From Auanema rhodensis (taxonomy: Eukaryota; Nematoda; Chromadorea; Rhabditida; Rhabditidae): a DNA stretch of 64,000 nucleotides. Made by a program: the position numbers and the translations under genes. Below are positions 49,378 to 62,100 of the stretch, in pieces. The stretch spans positions 8,060,001-8,124,000 of the forward strand of contig OZ059899.1 in NCBI GenBank assembly GCA_964057225.1, written 5' to 3'. Numbering within the stretch: the stretch's first letter is position 1; every line of letters starts with the position of its first letter. Below the pieces are notes generated by a model that saw nothing but the letters and a program-made list of their open reading frames with translations, had not been told where the DNA came from and did not search any database.

Positions 49378-52300
49378 CTATAATGATATTGATGTGACCT
49401 GTGAATCGACAACCTGGGAATTATGTATAAAACGACTGCAGAAACCGTCTATTTCGTCATGGCATTCTTCAACTTCTGAACTACGCCCAAAACAAGGTGA
49501 GCCTCCTTCAGAAGGGGAAGGGGAAAGACAACCACGAATTCTGAATAGTTTCACTTGATAACTACAACACTTATGACTAATGTATACCGTGTACGAGAAC
49601 CGATACCACAGTTTGCAACACAAGGCGACCATTCATTCCAGGCCGACCAGTCGCCGTCGCGAGATTCTGAAATTAAAATCAGAATATCAAAAAAATTTGA
49701 GAAATGATTATATGAAAAATCTGTAAAAACAGTGTTTGAGTGCGCATTGCATTCCCAACTTGTGAAATGTTGTAAAACTTAAGAAATTGATATGAAACAT
49801 GCAAACTTTAAATATTTCTTTTGATTAATGCAAAAAAAAGAATTTGGATTATAGTTTTTCGAAATTTTTACTTTTTTTTCTTTTTTTTTGTTGTTTTGCC
49901 AAAAAAATTTCAAAAAAAAAAATGAAAATAAGTTTGATATACATAAATACATACATATATACACTAATCTCAAACACCTATACTATCCATCTAAAACTAA
50001 ATACCAAAACAAAACTTTAACTCGATGACTATTATATACCAACCCGGACAAAAATTCAAGTTACAGATGGAAGTTTGTACAGCCAAACCCCGACAGGGTG
50101 ATCCGGCCCCAGATGGTGTGGGGAAATCACACGAACGGAACCGAGATTGTAAAGCAAATCCGCAGCTTTTCGGACATTCCGACCATGCAGACCACAGACT
50201 CCAACTGCCGTCACGATCAGCTAAAACAGAAAAAAAACGGAAAATGCTATCAACTGATATGTGTAAACTAGAAAGCATGATAACGATTAACTAATTAGAA
50301 AAAATAAAACAAAGAAGTGAGTGAGTAACAGTTAAATGAAAAATAAAATAAAATTGTTAATTTGAAAGTGTTAGTATGTTAGTTGTTGTTTTTTTTAAAA
50401 TTAATTATAATTAATATTGGTTAATGAGTTATATTATTAATTATATTTCTTTTTTCTTATAGTTATAAGGCATTGTCATCGCAGCATAGAAGTTTATATC
50501 CTAAAACAAACTTACAATGAGTACACTTTGATGGATCAGAACAAGGTTGAAGCTCAAAATCAGAACCGAAACATGGTTGACCGCCTTGTGATGGACGTGG
50601 ATTAGAACAGAATCTATGCATCAATCCATATTTGTCAAAAAATGAGATAAGAAACAAACCTTGTTCGACTACGGTGGCCATTTGTACAGTAATCTGAACA
50701 TTCGCTCCATTCTGTCCAATCAGTCCAACCTCCGTCAATTGGTTTACCACATTGCTGCAACAAAACAAAATTAATAAATATATAATATTTTCATTGAAGT
50801 AAAATTAAAAAAAAGAAATTGATAATAAGAATAGAAACCTCGTTTGATTCACAGCTTCGTTGATCAAATGAGTAACCACTACAGTATGGACCTCTTAAAT
50901 ATAATGATTATATATTTATATATTTTAAATATAATAGATTACTTGTTTGCAGGAATTGGCTCACTACACATTCTATTACGAATTTGATGTCCAGCTCCTT
51001 GACAGTCTTTAGAACAAACGGACCATTCAGACCATAAAGACCATCCACCAGGAGATGATATACAATTCTAAATATTATAAAAACACTAATAACAACATAG
51101 TATATAAATTAACATACAGTAGCAACACATGGACGTTGTTCAAGTATCGGTCCTGAACAGAATCCTTGAACAGCTGGATCAGCTATTCTACAGAATCGAC
51201 GACGAGTTTCTGTTGATGTGAAACAGGAACACGATGACCATGATGACCATTGTGACCATGCTGGATCTAAATCAAAGATAAATAATTACATGAAACATAG
51301 TTTAACTTACATTGAACTTCTGTAATTTCTCGTGTCTTGTGACAAGATGGTGAATCAGGACATGCTCGTGTTTCAAACGATGGACCAGAGCACTAAACAG
51401 AAATGTTTTAAGCAAATGCTGAGAATCAAAACCTGGAAAATGAAGAATGCTGTACATCTACGTCGTCTTGTTTGAATTCCATTATCACCGCATGTAACAC
51501 TACATTCTGACCAATCAGTCCAAGCAGTCCAATGATTTCCTTCAACAAAAACTAAATTTTGAAGGAACCTTATCAACTTACCTTGCATATCACAAGTGTT
51601 CAAGTTGCAGCTTTGTCTATCAACTTGTAAAGGTTGTGGTGGACATTTGGACCCAATACAAACTCTAGTTCTTAAATAACAAATATATATAATTGAACAT
51701 TCATAATATAAAAATGTTTTAAAAAAATTAATTTACCTTCTCCTTGTTCCCCCACCACAACTAGCGCTACATTCCGTCCATTCATTCCATGAGTTCCAAT
51801 CTGTTTCTGAATCGTCCTCATCTCTTTCATTAATGGGAACTATTCTTTCACCGTGGGCAACAACCTATTCAAAGTTTTCGAACTGTTTCTTGTTTCGCTT
51901 CAAATCTTTCTTACCTTTCGTTTACCCTGACCAGTTAAAATTTCAATTGCTCGTCTTTTGCCATTAAATGGTTCTTGTAGTGAACACCATCGATCACAGG
52001 TTTCCACTTCAATTGGTGATCCAAGACATCGTTTTCCGTTAGAAGCATTGGAACAAATTCTACTTCTTTCATGAATTTCCGTAGATGAGCAGGATAAGCA
52101 TGAAGTCCATTCTGACCATTCATTCCATGTTGGTTCAGCACAAGGCTGATTGACACAACGTCGTTCGCGTTTTCCTTCATGAATCGAGCAATCTCCTGTA
52201 TTGAATTATTCTTGTTAAACTAAAACCAATAATATCCAAAACCTTTCAAGCATGATCGTTCGCGAATTTGTGTTCCTTCTCCACACGATGCTGAACATTC

Positions 52301-55300
52301 AGACCATTCTGTCCAATCATCCCAAACGACGTTGTCTTGTTGTTTTGGGCATGGCTTAAAGAAATTACACTGAATTTCAGAAGAAAAATATAAGAAAACC
52401 TGCTCATTGCATGTTCGAGCTTGCTTGTTAGCTGTAGCACATAATACTCCATCACATAAACGTTCACGTATTTGGAAACCAATTCCACATGACACCGAGC
52501 ATGGTAACCAGTCACCCCATGTTGATATTGGTTCTCGATTTGAAGGACATGGCTGTAGAATAAGCAAAGTTAGTTAGTAATATTAACTATTTTGATTTAT
52601 ACCTCAGTATTACATTCAAGTAACTCAATTCTATCTCCTACACAGTCTTCTTTGGGATCTGAACATGTTCTTTCACGTTGTTGTTCACCACCATCACATG
52701 ATTGTGTGCAGATAGACCAATCAGACCATTCATTCCAGCATGATGGCTAAAGTTGTACTTTTTTGTTACAAACTTCAGCTATTTAGCAAACCTTGTTGCA
52801 GACTTTACGCTCTTCTAATGAGTTTGTGTCACATTCTCCGAATAAGCATATTCTCTTTCTACGTTGTGTTCCCGTTCCACAATTAACATTACAAGCTGTC
52901 CATTCTCCCCAGTCACTGAATGAAGAACATTCTGGAGGAGCAGGATTACATGATCTAAGTTCTTCAGATACTCCTATAACATTTTATTATAACATTATAT
53001 TGAAACCTAATTATAAACCTTTGCATTTCTTTCCCGCACAAGTGCGTTTTCTTGTTTGATGGCCACCATCACCACAACTCACGCTACATTTCGACCATTT
53101 TGACCTAAAGTTTATGTAAATTTTAGATTTAAGCTTAATAATTTTTACCAATCATTCCACTTGCCAACTTTTTTGGACAAACTAGCTGGACAATCCTCTT
53201 CATATTCAATAAGAGCTTTGTTACTGCAACCAACGTTCTGAAATTATTTTACATTTTAATTTTCCGAAATTAAAATTCAAAATAATGTACCAAACAGACA
53301 CCGCTGACGCAAAATTGATTTACTCCACAAGGTGCACCATCAGGAAATTGTCCCTTGTTACGAATTAATTCAGAATCAATTAGATGACACCAAACACGAC
53401 AGGGTTGTGTTGAATCTAAATTTCAGAAAAATATTTTTTAATTCTTTTTCATTTCGATTTACGATCAAATCCTTCGCCAGTAAGTTGTAAATCCGGTTTA
53501 AATGGATCGTTCTTGATAGCAGAACAAACTCGGTTACTGAATTCTTCACGAGATAAGCCATGATCACAATGAGATATGTGAGAGCCGCATATGCTACCTC
53601 GAATAGAAGCACCTTGGCAAGCTCGTCCACCATTATTAGGACTAAAATAGAAATGAATGATGATGATATATGATTACGATTATATGATAAATTGGAAAAA
53701 CATACGCTGGATTAACACAGTCACGATGTTGAGCTTTAATAGTTATTGAACCAGTGATATGACATTGTTGAACTGGACAAATCTTATCTCCATTACTCCA
53801 ATCTGACCATTGTCCATGTACAACATGAGGAGGTGAATTATCTGGCCAAGCTGTACATTTACCTTCATGACACCACTACAAATAACAAATCTAAGTTTAT
53901 TAAAGTTGCAAAGCTGATTACCTTGTTAGCACCACACCAACTACCCTCTAACGCTGGATGAGCAGTAGAAATAGTGGATCCACTATTTCCGCACCAAAGA
54001 ATTCGACAAATATCCTTAAATCCAAATAATTATATAAAAATAGTTATGTTTTGGAATATACATCTAGAGTACGTCCTGCTGGAATTTCAACTTGATAATC
54101 TCGACCCCAGAAATATGAGCATTGTTGATCAGCTGTGAAACGTTGTCCTGGTAATCTTGAAAATATAATTTTATTATTGTTATTATATAAAATATTATTA
54201 CCTCCCATCATTTAAATGATTATGTGATATTAATCCAGGTGATGCATCTCGAAGACAATTTCCTCGTCCAGATTCACTAAAACAGGGATATTTGGTGTTT
54301 TATTTTTGTTTCTCATATAATATAGTATTATATATCATTAAAACTTACTCAAGTTGTAAAAGAAAAGCATTAAATTCTCGAACAGAACATTCAGACCAAG
54401 TTGTTTTACCAGCACCATTAACTGCTGACATTAAACAACATGACCGACTACATTGATTTTGAACTCCATCATGTACCATTCCCATACTATTAATATATTT
54501 TATATATAAATCTTCAATATTAATAGTTACTTATGTCCCATCTCGTGAGCAAGCACGAAAGATCTTCCAAGATGTAATCCTTCAACTAATGAGCAAGCAA
54601 ATAGCGGATCACACATACGAGCAACAGGAGCAACACCAGCTACAGATGATGTTGTATGATATATATCATATCTAAAATTTATTATATTTCAAATATATTA
54701 CTATACTGTATACTTACCCAGTAAGTAATACTCCATGATCCCAATGACCCATATCAGTTAAATCTGTTCCGGGATTAATATGAGATTGATGTCTACAGAA
54801 AGCATCTAATAAAGCTTGAGCTTGACCACCTTTATGAACCATTGTATCCAAATTGCTCTAAAAAAAGAGAAAAATGAGAAAATACCTTAGATATTCATAT
54901 ATCTAACCGGCTGAGTTTTCCACATTTCATATCGAACAATAACAATATCAATATTTGGAGATAATGTTGGTTGTTGATAAAGAACATGAACATTATTAAT
55001 CAAAGCCAATGAAAAATCAAGTAAATGTTGTTCAGGATCTTGTATATATTCACGTTGAAAATGCTCAAATAACTTAGAATCCAGGAATAATCCAATCTCT
55101 AGTGTTATAGCATCCATATTAGGAAATATGAATGGAGAATCTAATTGAGCAGATGATGGAATTGAATAATTCATAGATAGAATTTGAGCTGAAAAAAATT
55201 GAAAATTTTCCAATAAATTATAAAAAATAGAATACGTACGTCCTTCTGGATCATCAATAGATTCACTTGTATCACAGAATGGTTCTTGATCTTCATGTAA

Positions 55301-56104
55301 ACGAACTATTTCTTCTTCAAAATGTCTTTCTAGATCAGTTAATAATCCAGCAGATCGTTTAAATACAAGATGCTTCTCTTCCTAAATATTTAAACTTTTC
55401 AATAATATTTTTATTGTCAATTTAAAATACTTGATGATGTTGAACACGCTGTGGAACTGTTTGAATTATCAAAAAATGATCATCCATATGAAGTGTTCCC
55501 ATCAATTGATTACAATCTGATATAGCAACTCTTTCGTTTGAATGTGATAATAAGTTTCCCTTAAAATTATTTTATTTTAGTTGAATTTAAATATTTTTGA
55601 TTGTTTTTACTTGATAATGACAGTCATGGCGAAGTGGTAATCCTTTGAACTCTGTTGCTTGAGTTCCATTACGGATAACAGAAACCTAAATTTTCGAAAT
55701 TAGTAAAAGTATTCTGAGCTTAATTTAAAAAAAAAAGTTGATAACTTACCAAATGAGGACTGATTATGCGACTATTTGGCTTGAGTTGCATGTCATATAA
55801 CTCATTGAATGCTTCAAATTTCATTCGAAGCTGTCCATCTTCTGCCTCATATTTTTCTGGTGAAATTAGATGATATGAAGGAACCTTCAAAAAAATATAA
55901 ATTATATGATATAATAAAAAAAAATTCAAGTACATGATGTTTTTCTTCAACACCAAACACATGTTGAAGTTCGCGTTTTGTTAGCTTATGATGTAAGCAC
56001 TGAAAATAGGTTGTATTTCTCATTGAAAGCGCATGAAATTTAAAGCTTACCTCAATGTTCTGTATGCAATGAACACTAATTAAGATTAATATACAGATAA
56101 TCAT
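49378..56104 (-). CDS. Secreted ADAMTS metalloprotease with about 14 thrombospondin repeats
   Basis: Zinc protease of extracellular matrix, resembling nematode ADT-1 by its many repeats. Signal peptide MIICILILISVHCIQ starts at 56104. A short prodomain follows; a basic LVFKRS near residue 160 may be the furin-type processing site. The catalytic domain starts around IFPNMDAITLEIGLFL, and has LAHEMGHKMGMVHDG (HExxHxxGxxHD, residues about 386-398) and a Met-turn SCCLMSAV. Disintegrin-like and Cys-rich parts are CSYFWGRDYQ, CGNSGSTIS, WCHEGKC and VWCHLIDSELIRNKGQFPDGAPC. About 14 TSP type 1 repeats follow (typical cores WSEWSVCSKDC, WTEWSECSASCGEG, WNEWTECSASCGGG), the last ending near 49640. The final exon (RIRGCLSPSPSEGGSPC...) stops at 49378. 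No GON domain, so it is not GON-1. Roughly 1,350-1,400 residues over about 30 small exons. Confidence 0.9.
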
Positions 56105-59100
56105 TCAGACATTCGGGGATGCCAGCCTAATGGCAAGCTGGAGGGCGATAAGCTGACACAACAAGCTGACTGACTACGGATAACAATGACAACGACAACA
56201 ACGTTTGTCCTGTCAAATCTCTCTGTCTGTGCTTCTTCGGTAGCTGACGGTTCTGCTGAATCTGCTGATGATGTAGCCTTCTCTCTGCCTTCTTAGCCAG
56301 TTTCCACTTGGCTGTATTTGGCCGTTTTGGGAGAGGGGGAAGAGATGTTACCTATGTATGGATGATGTCTTCGGCTTGTTACAAAGACAATCACTTTATA
56401 TAATATAAAATATTATATGTAAGATAAATATATATATATGTTTGTATAGTTAATACAGTAAACTATAGAAGTGAATGATGCTGATGATATAAGACGTCCA
56501 ATAGTCCGGATTCCTATGCCGGACAACAGAAGGCTGATCGCCTAATCTGCAACAGTCGTCTTCAAAAATTGAAGGATTTGAACTATAGAATTGAAAAGAA
56601 AGTAATAAATGAATGAAAATTCTAGAGAAAGTCAAGACGAAGAATAAATTGAAAAATGCTTTCGGAAGAGTAAAATAGTACTAGCAGTGGGTGGTGACAA
56701 AGCAATGGAACTAAGAAGCTAAGAAACTTTTTAAAAGGAACAACGCAAAGTAAAGAAGCCATCTATAGTTCCAGATAAAATATAAGAGAAGAAACATGAA
56801 TTATCACTTTCAATTGATGACTAATAAAAATATTTCGATATTCGAAAAAAAAGGAAAAAAACTGTTTTTATTCAATTTTTTTTAACATAAGAATGTTTTA
56901 TAAAAAAAACTATATGAAAGAATATAAATAATAATAAATATTTTGAAAACAGCTTATTGAAAGAATTTGTTGATTATATAAGAACAAAAAAAGAACAAGA
57001 CGAACGAATAGATGTCTAATTGAAAATGAAGCCCGATTTAAAACTAGATAAGTATCAGATTAAGCAAATAGATTATAGTTTGAATATGGTTTATGCTTAG
57101 GATAAGGGCAATATACAATAAGAAATTATTAAATTATAAGATTTTAATATATTTTAAATTATAAATTTATATATTAACTATATTGATATTATTATTATTA
57201 TAATATTTAATATAAAAATAGTTTATATTAACTATTTGATTATTATTATAAGTTCAATGATATTCAGTAAATTTGAAAAGTATTCAGAATATTCATATGG
57301 CTATTTGGTGCTATCGAAATTGAAAGGATATGGAAAGCTACCGGAGGCCACGGCATCTGAAAAACAGATAAGAGATATCATTTCATGAAGCTTAATTGGA
57401 ACTTTGTCTAATAAGGAAACAGCTGAGGCAAACGGGTTTATTTTTCTGCCAGGGCCAAGCTATCCTCTGCGATCATCAAATGAGAAAAGAAAAAAGAGAA
57501 AGTTGGATTTACAATATCGACTTGATGAAAGGTGATATAAAGAAAATTTCCAGACAGAAAAGTGGAAAGGTAAGACCGATAACAGCTTATCCATCCGATA
57601 TTCAACGATGCCCATCATATCTTCTAAAACGATTGTGGTCTTGCTGACTCAAACTTTCAAATCCTTTCACTTTTGCTGATAAAGAAATTGATCAGCTGAT
57701 ATGTGTATGTATTAATTTCTCTTTGACATCATCATTATCTTTCATTTATATTATCTCTTCAATTGATAATATGAAAAGGAAATATAAACACATACAGGTG
57801 GTTGCAAAACGATTGTTCGACTTCAAATAAGAGATTGATGAAACTTAGATAAAACCAAAAGATTCTTGATCTCATTCATTATATTCTGATGATGTTTTGA
57901 AAAAAAAGACAAACTAGTTACTATAAACAAGAACAAAGCAGATCAGGTTGCTAGAAGTGTTATTAGGAGGTTAGGAAAAGATTAGTTAGGTCAATTGTGC
58001 AAAATAACTACGACAATCATGTATCTATGAAGACTTTTTTTAGATTCTGTAATTGAAAAGAAAAAGTAAAGATAAATAGATGAATATGATCTAATAAGAT
58101 CAAACATGATGACATGAACAACGATTGGCAACATATACAGGAAAAAGAGATATAGAAGAAACGACTAAAAGATATTGAAAGATTCACAGAAATATGTTTA
58201 AGTACTCATAAAAAGGAAAAGCTGTTCATGATAAATGAAATTAAAATTATAAAATTAAGAATAATTACCAAAATTGCCAACAAAAATTTAAAATCATTGA
58301 GGTTAGGGAACAACGTAATGGGGAATCACAAATGATCTAAGAATAATACTGAACGAACTGACAATGATATTTCCTATTTAAAGCTCTAAAATCTTTTTCA
58401 AATTACTAAAATATACCAATATAGGTTAGACGAATACAAATAAACAGATTCGTTGAGCTAACAAAGATATTTTTACTATTTTTAGTATAAAAAGAATGTT
58501 AAAAAAATAGAAAACTTGATGAAAGCTGGTGTTGTTACAGCCTTGGCCACTCTGCTTGTTCAGACGATCTAGCATAAGTTCAATAGGCATGGGTAACTTA
58601 ATTCGTACCAAGATAGATGGTCAGATTGCCTATTCTATAGCTTCCGTTAATCTAACAAGTTCTTTCTTTATAATGTCCTTAAAGTACAAATGACGCAGAA
58701 TATTATATGAAATTGAGAGAATTTTAGAGAAACATCGAAAAACGGTTGAGGTCCAGTTCTCTTCTGACCACTGAAGGCTTGTGACATATCAAAGGGGTTT
58801 TGACAAGAACATTCATAAAACGAGGTGGTAGAGTTAGACATAGAGATTGAAAATGAAAAGAAGAAGAGAAAGAGTTTGTTGTGGAATAGTTGAAAGAGAG
58901 GGTTTGTTAGAAGAGAAAGGTGGATTTAGTGAGGATGAAAAACCAGTTGACTGCTATAGTCCGATCTCTGTGTCATCCGCCTCGCATCCTACCTTCAACA
59001 ACTTATCTAACTAAAGGCTACTAACCGAATGGCTTAGTTCTAGCATTAATGTTTGTAAAATCTTTAAAATTGCAAAAATCTGATGAAAATACATAATTTA

Positions 59101-62100
59101 TATAACTATTTGTATATAATTTTAAGAAAAAAAAAGAAACAATACAAATATTACATATATGGCAAAAAAAGAAAGAAATAGGCTATGAAATGGATTAAAA
59201 AATCTGAATAGGAAATATACTATTCTTTTTAAAATCCATTTTATGGACTTAAATAAGTGAGAACAAGTCAATGAATAAGAAATAAGGAGAGGATATAAGA
59301 TATGTAGTAATGGATTAGCCAACTTTCTAATCAAAAGTTTCCCTTTTTTTCGCAAAAAATGAATGAAATACGAATTTTCAACTTTGAAATGTTTCAAATA
59401 CAGGTGAATACAATAATTTTTATGTTGAGAACAAGTAAAAATGAGAGATTTAGTAGTTAAAGCCAATGTGGCCTGGTCAGTTTCAAAATTGGGTCTTCAG
59501 TTCTAGGAGCTTTAAAACTAGTTTACCTGCGAAATATAGAGAATAGGTAGTTAAAACATAAGGAAACTGATAGAAAGAAAACATAATATATAATATAAAT
59601 TATATATTATACTATATAGTATATAGTATGATCTTTAAGTTTTTATTTGATATATTTGATATGACAAGTTCATGATTTTATACAAGCGATGTGATATGAA
59701 ATAGTTAATGAATTACTGCAACTAAACTATAACATATTGAAAAGATAATTATTAGACAAACAATTTTCTTTTTTTATAAAAATTGAGAAAAATCATTGAA
59801 TGACAAAAACATCCAAAAGTTTTCAATTCAAGAAACTTGCTTATAAGATCTGAAATGACAAAATATTGCATAGTAAGCATAGGGGGAAGAAATAAAGAAG
59901 ATTATGAATGAAAACGAAACTGAGTGAACTATCTCGTTTCAAAGCTTTACCAGTAAAGATTCAAAGATTTTTTTCTCAATTTAAATCGTTGGATCAAGCT
60001 AAATCGACAGATAAGTAGTCCCGATGTATACAACATGTTGATGTTGGTTAGCTTGCAAACTAATCGGAGTGAATATTTCAAAAAAGAAAAAATGTAGTCA
60101 AATCTGAGGTATATGCTTACATCTACTGAAAAATTCGGTTTATAAATCATTCGCTACTGTAGTTAACTTTCGAAACTTCAGAACACCATAAAAGTGAAAA
60201 TTACGGAAAACTAGCTTATACGATAGTCAAGTACGGGCAAAATTAGCTTTTCTTTTCTTCAGTTTATTAGGTATGAATTCTGAAAAAAAGAGCAAAAATG
60301 AATAAAGTACTAGCTAGGCAAAAGCTTTAAGACTTATTTGAAAAGGTTTTATCTGTAAACGTGAGGAAAGCCCTCAGGGCATAAAAAGTTGAAAGTGGGC
60401 GCATAACGGGGTCAGTGTGTTCAACAGAAGGACTGTCAGTTAAATTACAATACATGTAGATATGAACTACTAGAATGATATGAAAGCTACAAAAAGGAAA
60501 AAAGAAAATGATTTAGATGATTCAGATGATAAAAAGAAAAAGATATAGAGAATAAAGAATGGAAAAACACCATTAATGATAGTTAAACATGATACTTTGA
60601 AATAACACCCATTGATATGGATAATGAAAAACAAAAAACAAATGAGCTATCTCTTTACAACCTTTTTATCCTCAATATCTCTCTTCTTATCGTCTAATTC
60701 TTTTTTTCCACCGATTTGTCGATTCTGTCATCTGGAAATCCTCAGTTAGATGTACGTAGCTCAAATCTACTTGATCTTTTCCCTTCTATTTCTCTCTTTG
60801 TTTCTTTTTATTTCCTTCTCTCTCTTTCCCTCTCTCAGATGTACAGTTCTTCCTCTGCTTTCTCCTGTTTCTTGCCATCAGAGGGGCATGAAGCGTAGAG
60901 GCTAAGCCGGCTACTGCCCCAAAACTGGTCCAGGCTCAAGTTGACAACTACACGAAATATAGGCATACAAGTCTATAACTGGTTGACAAACTTGGTTGCG
61001 ACAACTGCAGTGACCATTCTCTCTTTCTTTGTTTCTCACACATGTTATATATATATGTATATATCTTTTTATGTATATTTTATACTAAAAAACGATAGAG
61101 ATACATAATATATAATGGATTATCATAGTCAACTCTTTCTAAAAACAAAAAAAATATAATTAGATAATATACTAGAAGAAGAGGAATCAATTACTAAGTT
61201 TTCAATTGACAAACAACAAATCAACATGTTCTCCAATTGATTCAAAAGATAATGAAACTAATTTGTAGTCATCTTCAATACGAGAAGTTTATCAATACAA
61301 CTGTTATTAGAGATGTTCTCCTCTGTAAACTTTCTTTATGACAGTTTTCTGGACAAGTGAAAACCAGCAATTAGCCGTTTCTCAATAGCATAATTATCAA
61401 AGACCGTTGCGGAAAAAAATGAAAAAAATCGGATATACAGTTGATGTGTGCTGTCAATGTGAATCTAGTCTGTAGTCAAACTTATTCAACGAAGAAATCT
61501 TTCACAAAAGCGTTTATGATACCTGAGGAAAGTTGAGAAAAAAGCGCTGCTTCATCTTTGGACTTTACGTTTCTACAATTTCAAGTTTATTACCATTTGC
61601 TTTTCAAATCAGATGGCTATTGTAATGGTGTCCATTGCTTTTCAAGGCTTTATCGTCGTTGGCAAAATTTGAAGCACAAAACAAGACATTATGTGATGAT
61701 TCAAAGATGAATAGCCATATATAGCAGATGACAAGGCCTCAGCTACTAGATAAACTGGGCTTTCATCGAAATTTTGTGTTGCAAACAGCAGAAGTAGATG
61801 GTGAAGCTGATGAAACGCTACGTCATGACTCATGATGATATGACTGAAAACCTGAAAGTTCTCATGGCAAAAATTCGGTCACCGAACGATTTCAGATTTC
61901 AAGATAGCCCCGAGGGATTTTCAGGCAGGTACGATAGATTTGGTGTAGGCTCTTGTTTGAGTTATAACTATGTATATTGAGACTTGTTTATTTCTATTTA
62001 TGAAAAATGAACGGACATGAATCGTGACTGACGTATGTATATTGCTGAATTGCAGAGAATCAGGTCAAAGAGTAAGCTATTAACGTTTTGAAGATTTTGT

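Noticed and set aside
49378-56104. GON-1 orthologue
   Set aside because: The tail after the last thrombospondin repeat is short and lacks a GON domain.
59122-59466. 114-codon minus-strand open frame
   Set aside because: Hydrophobic Phe/Leu-rich translation typical of A/T-rich noncoding sequence read in frame.
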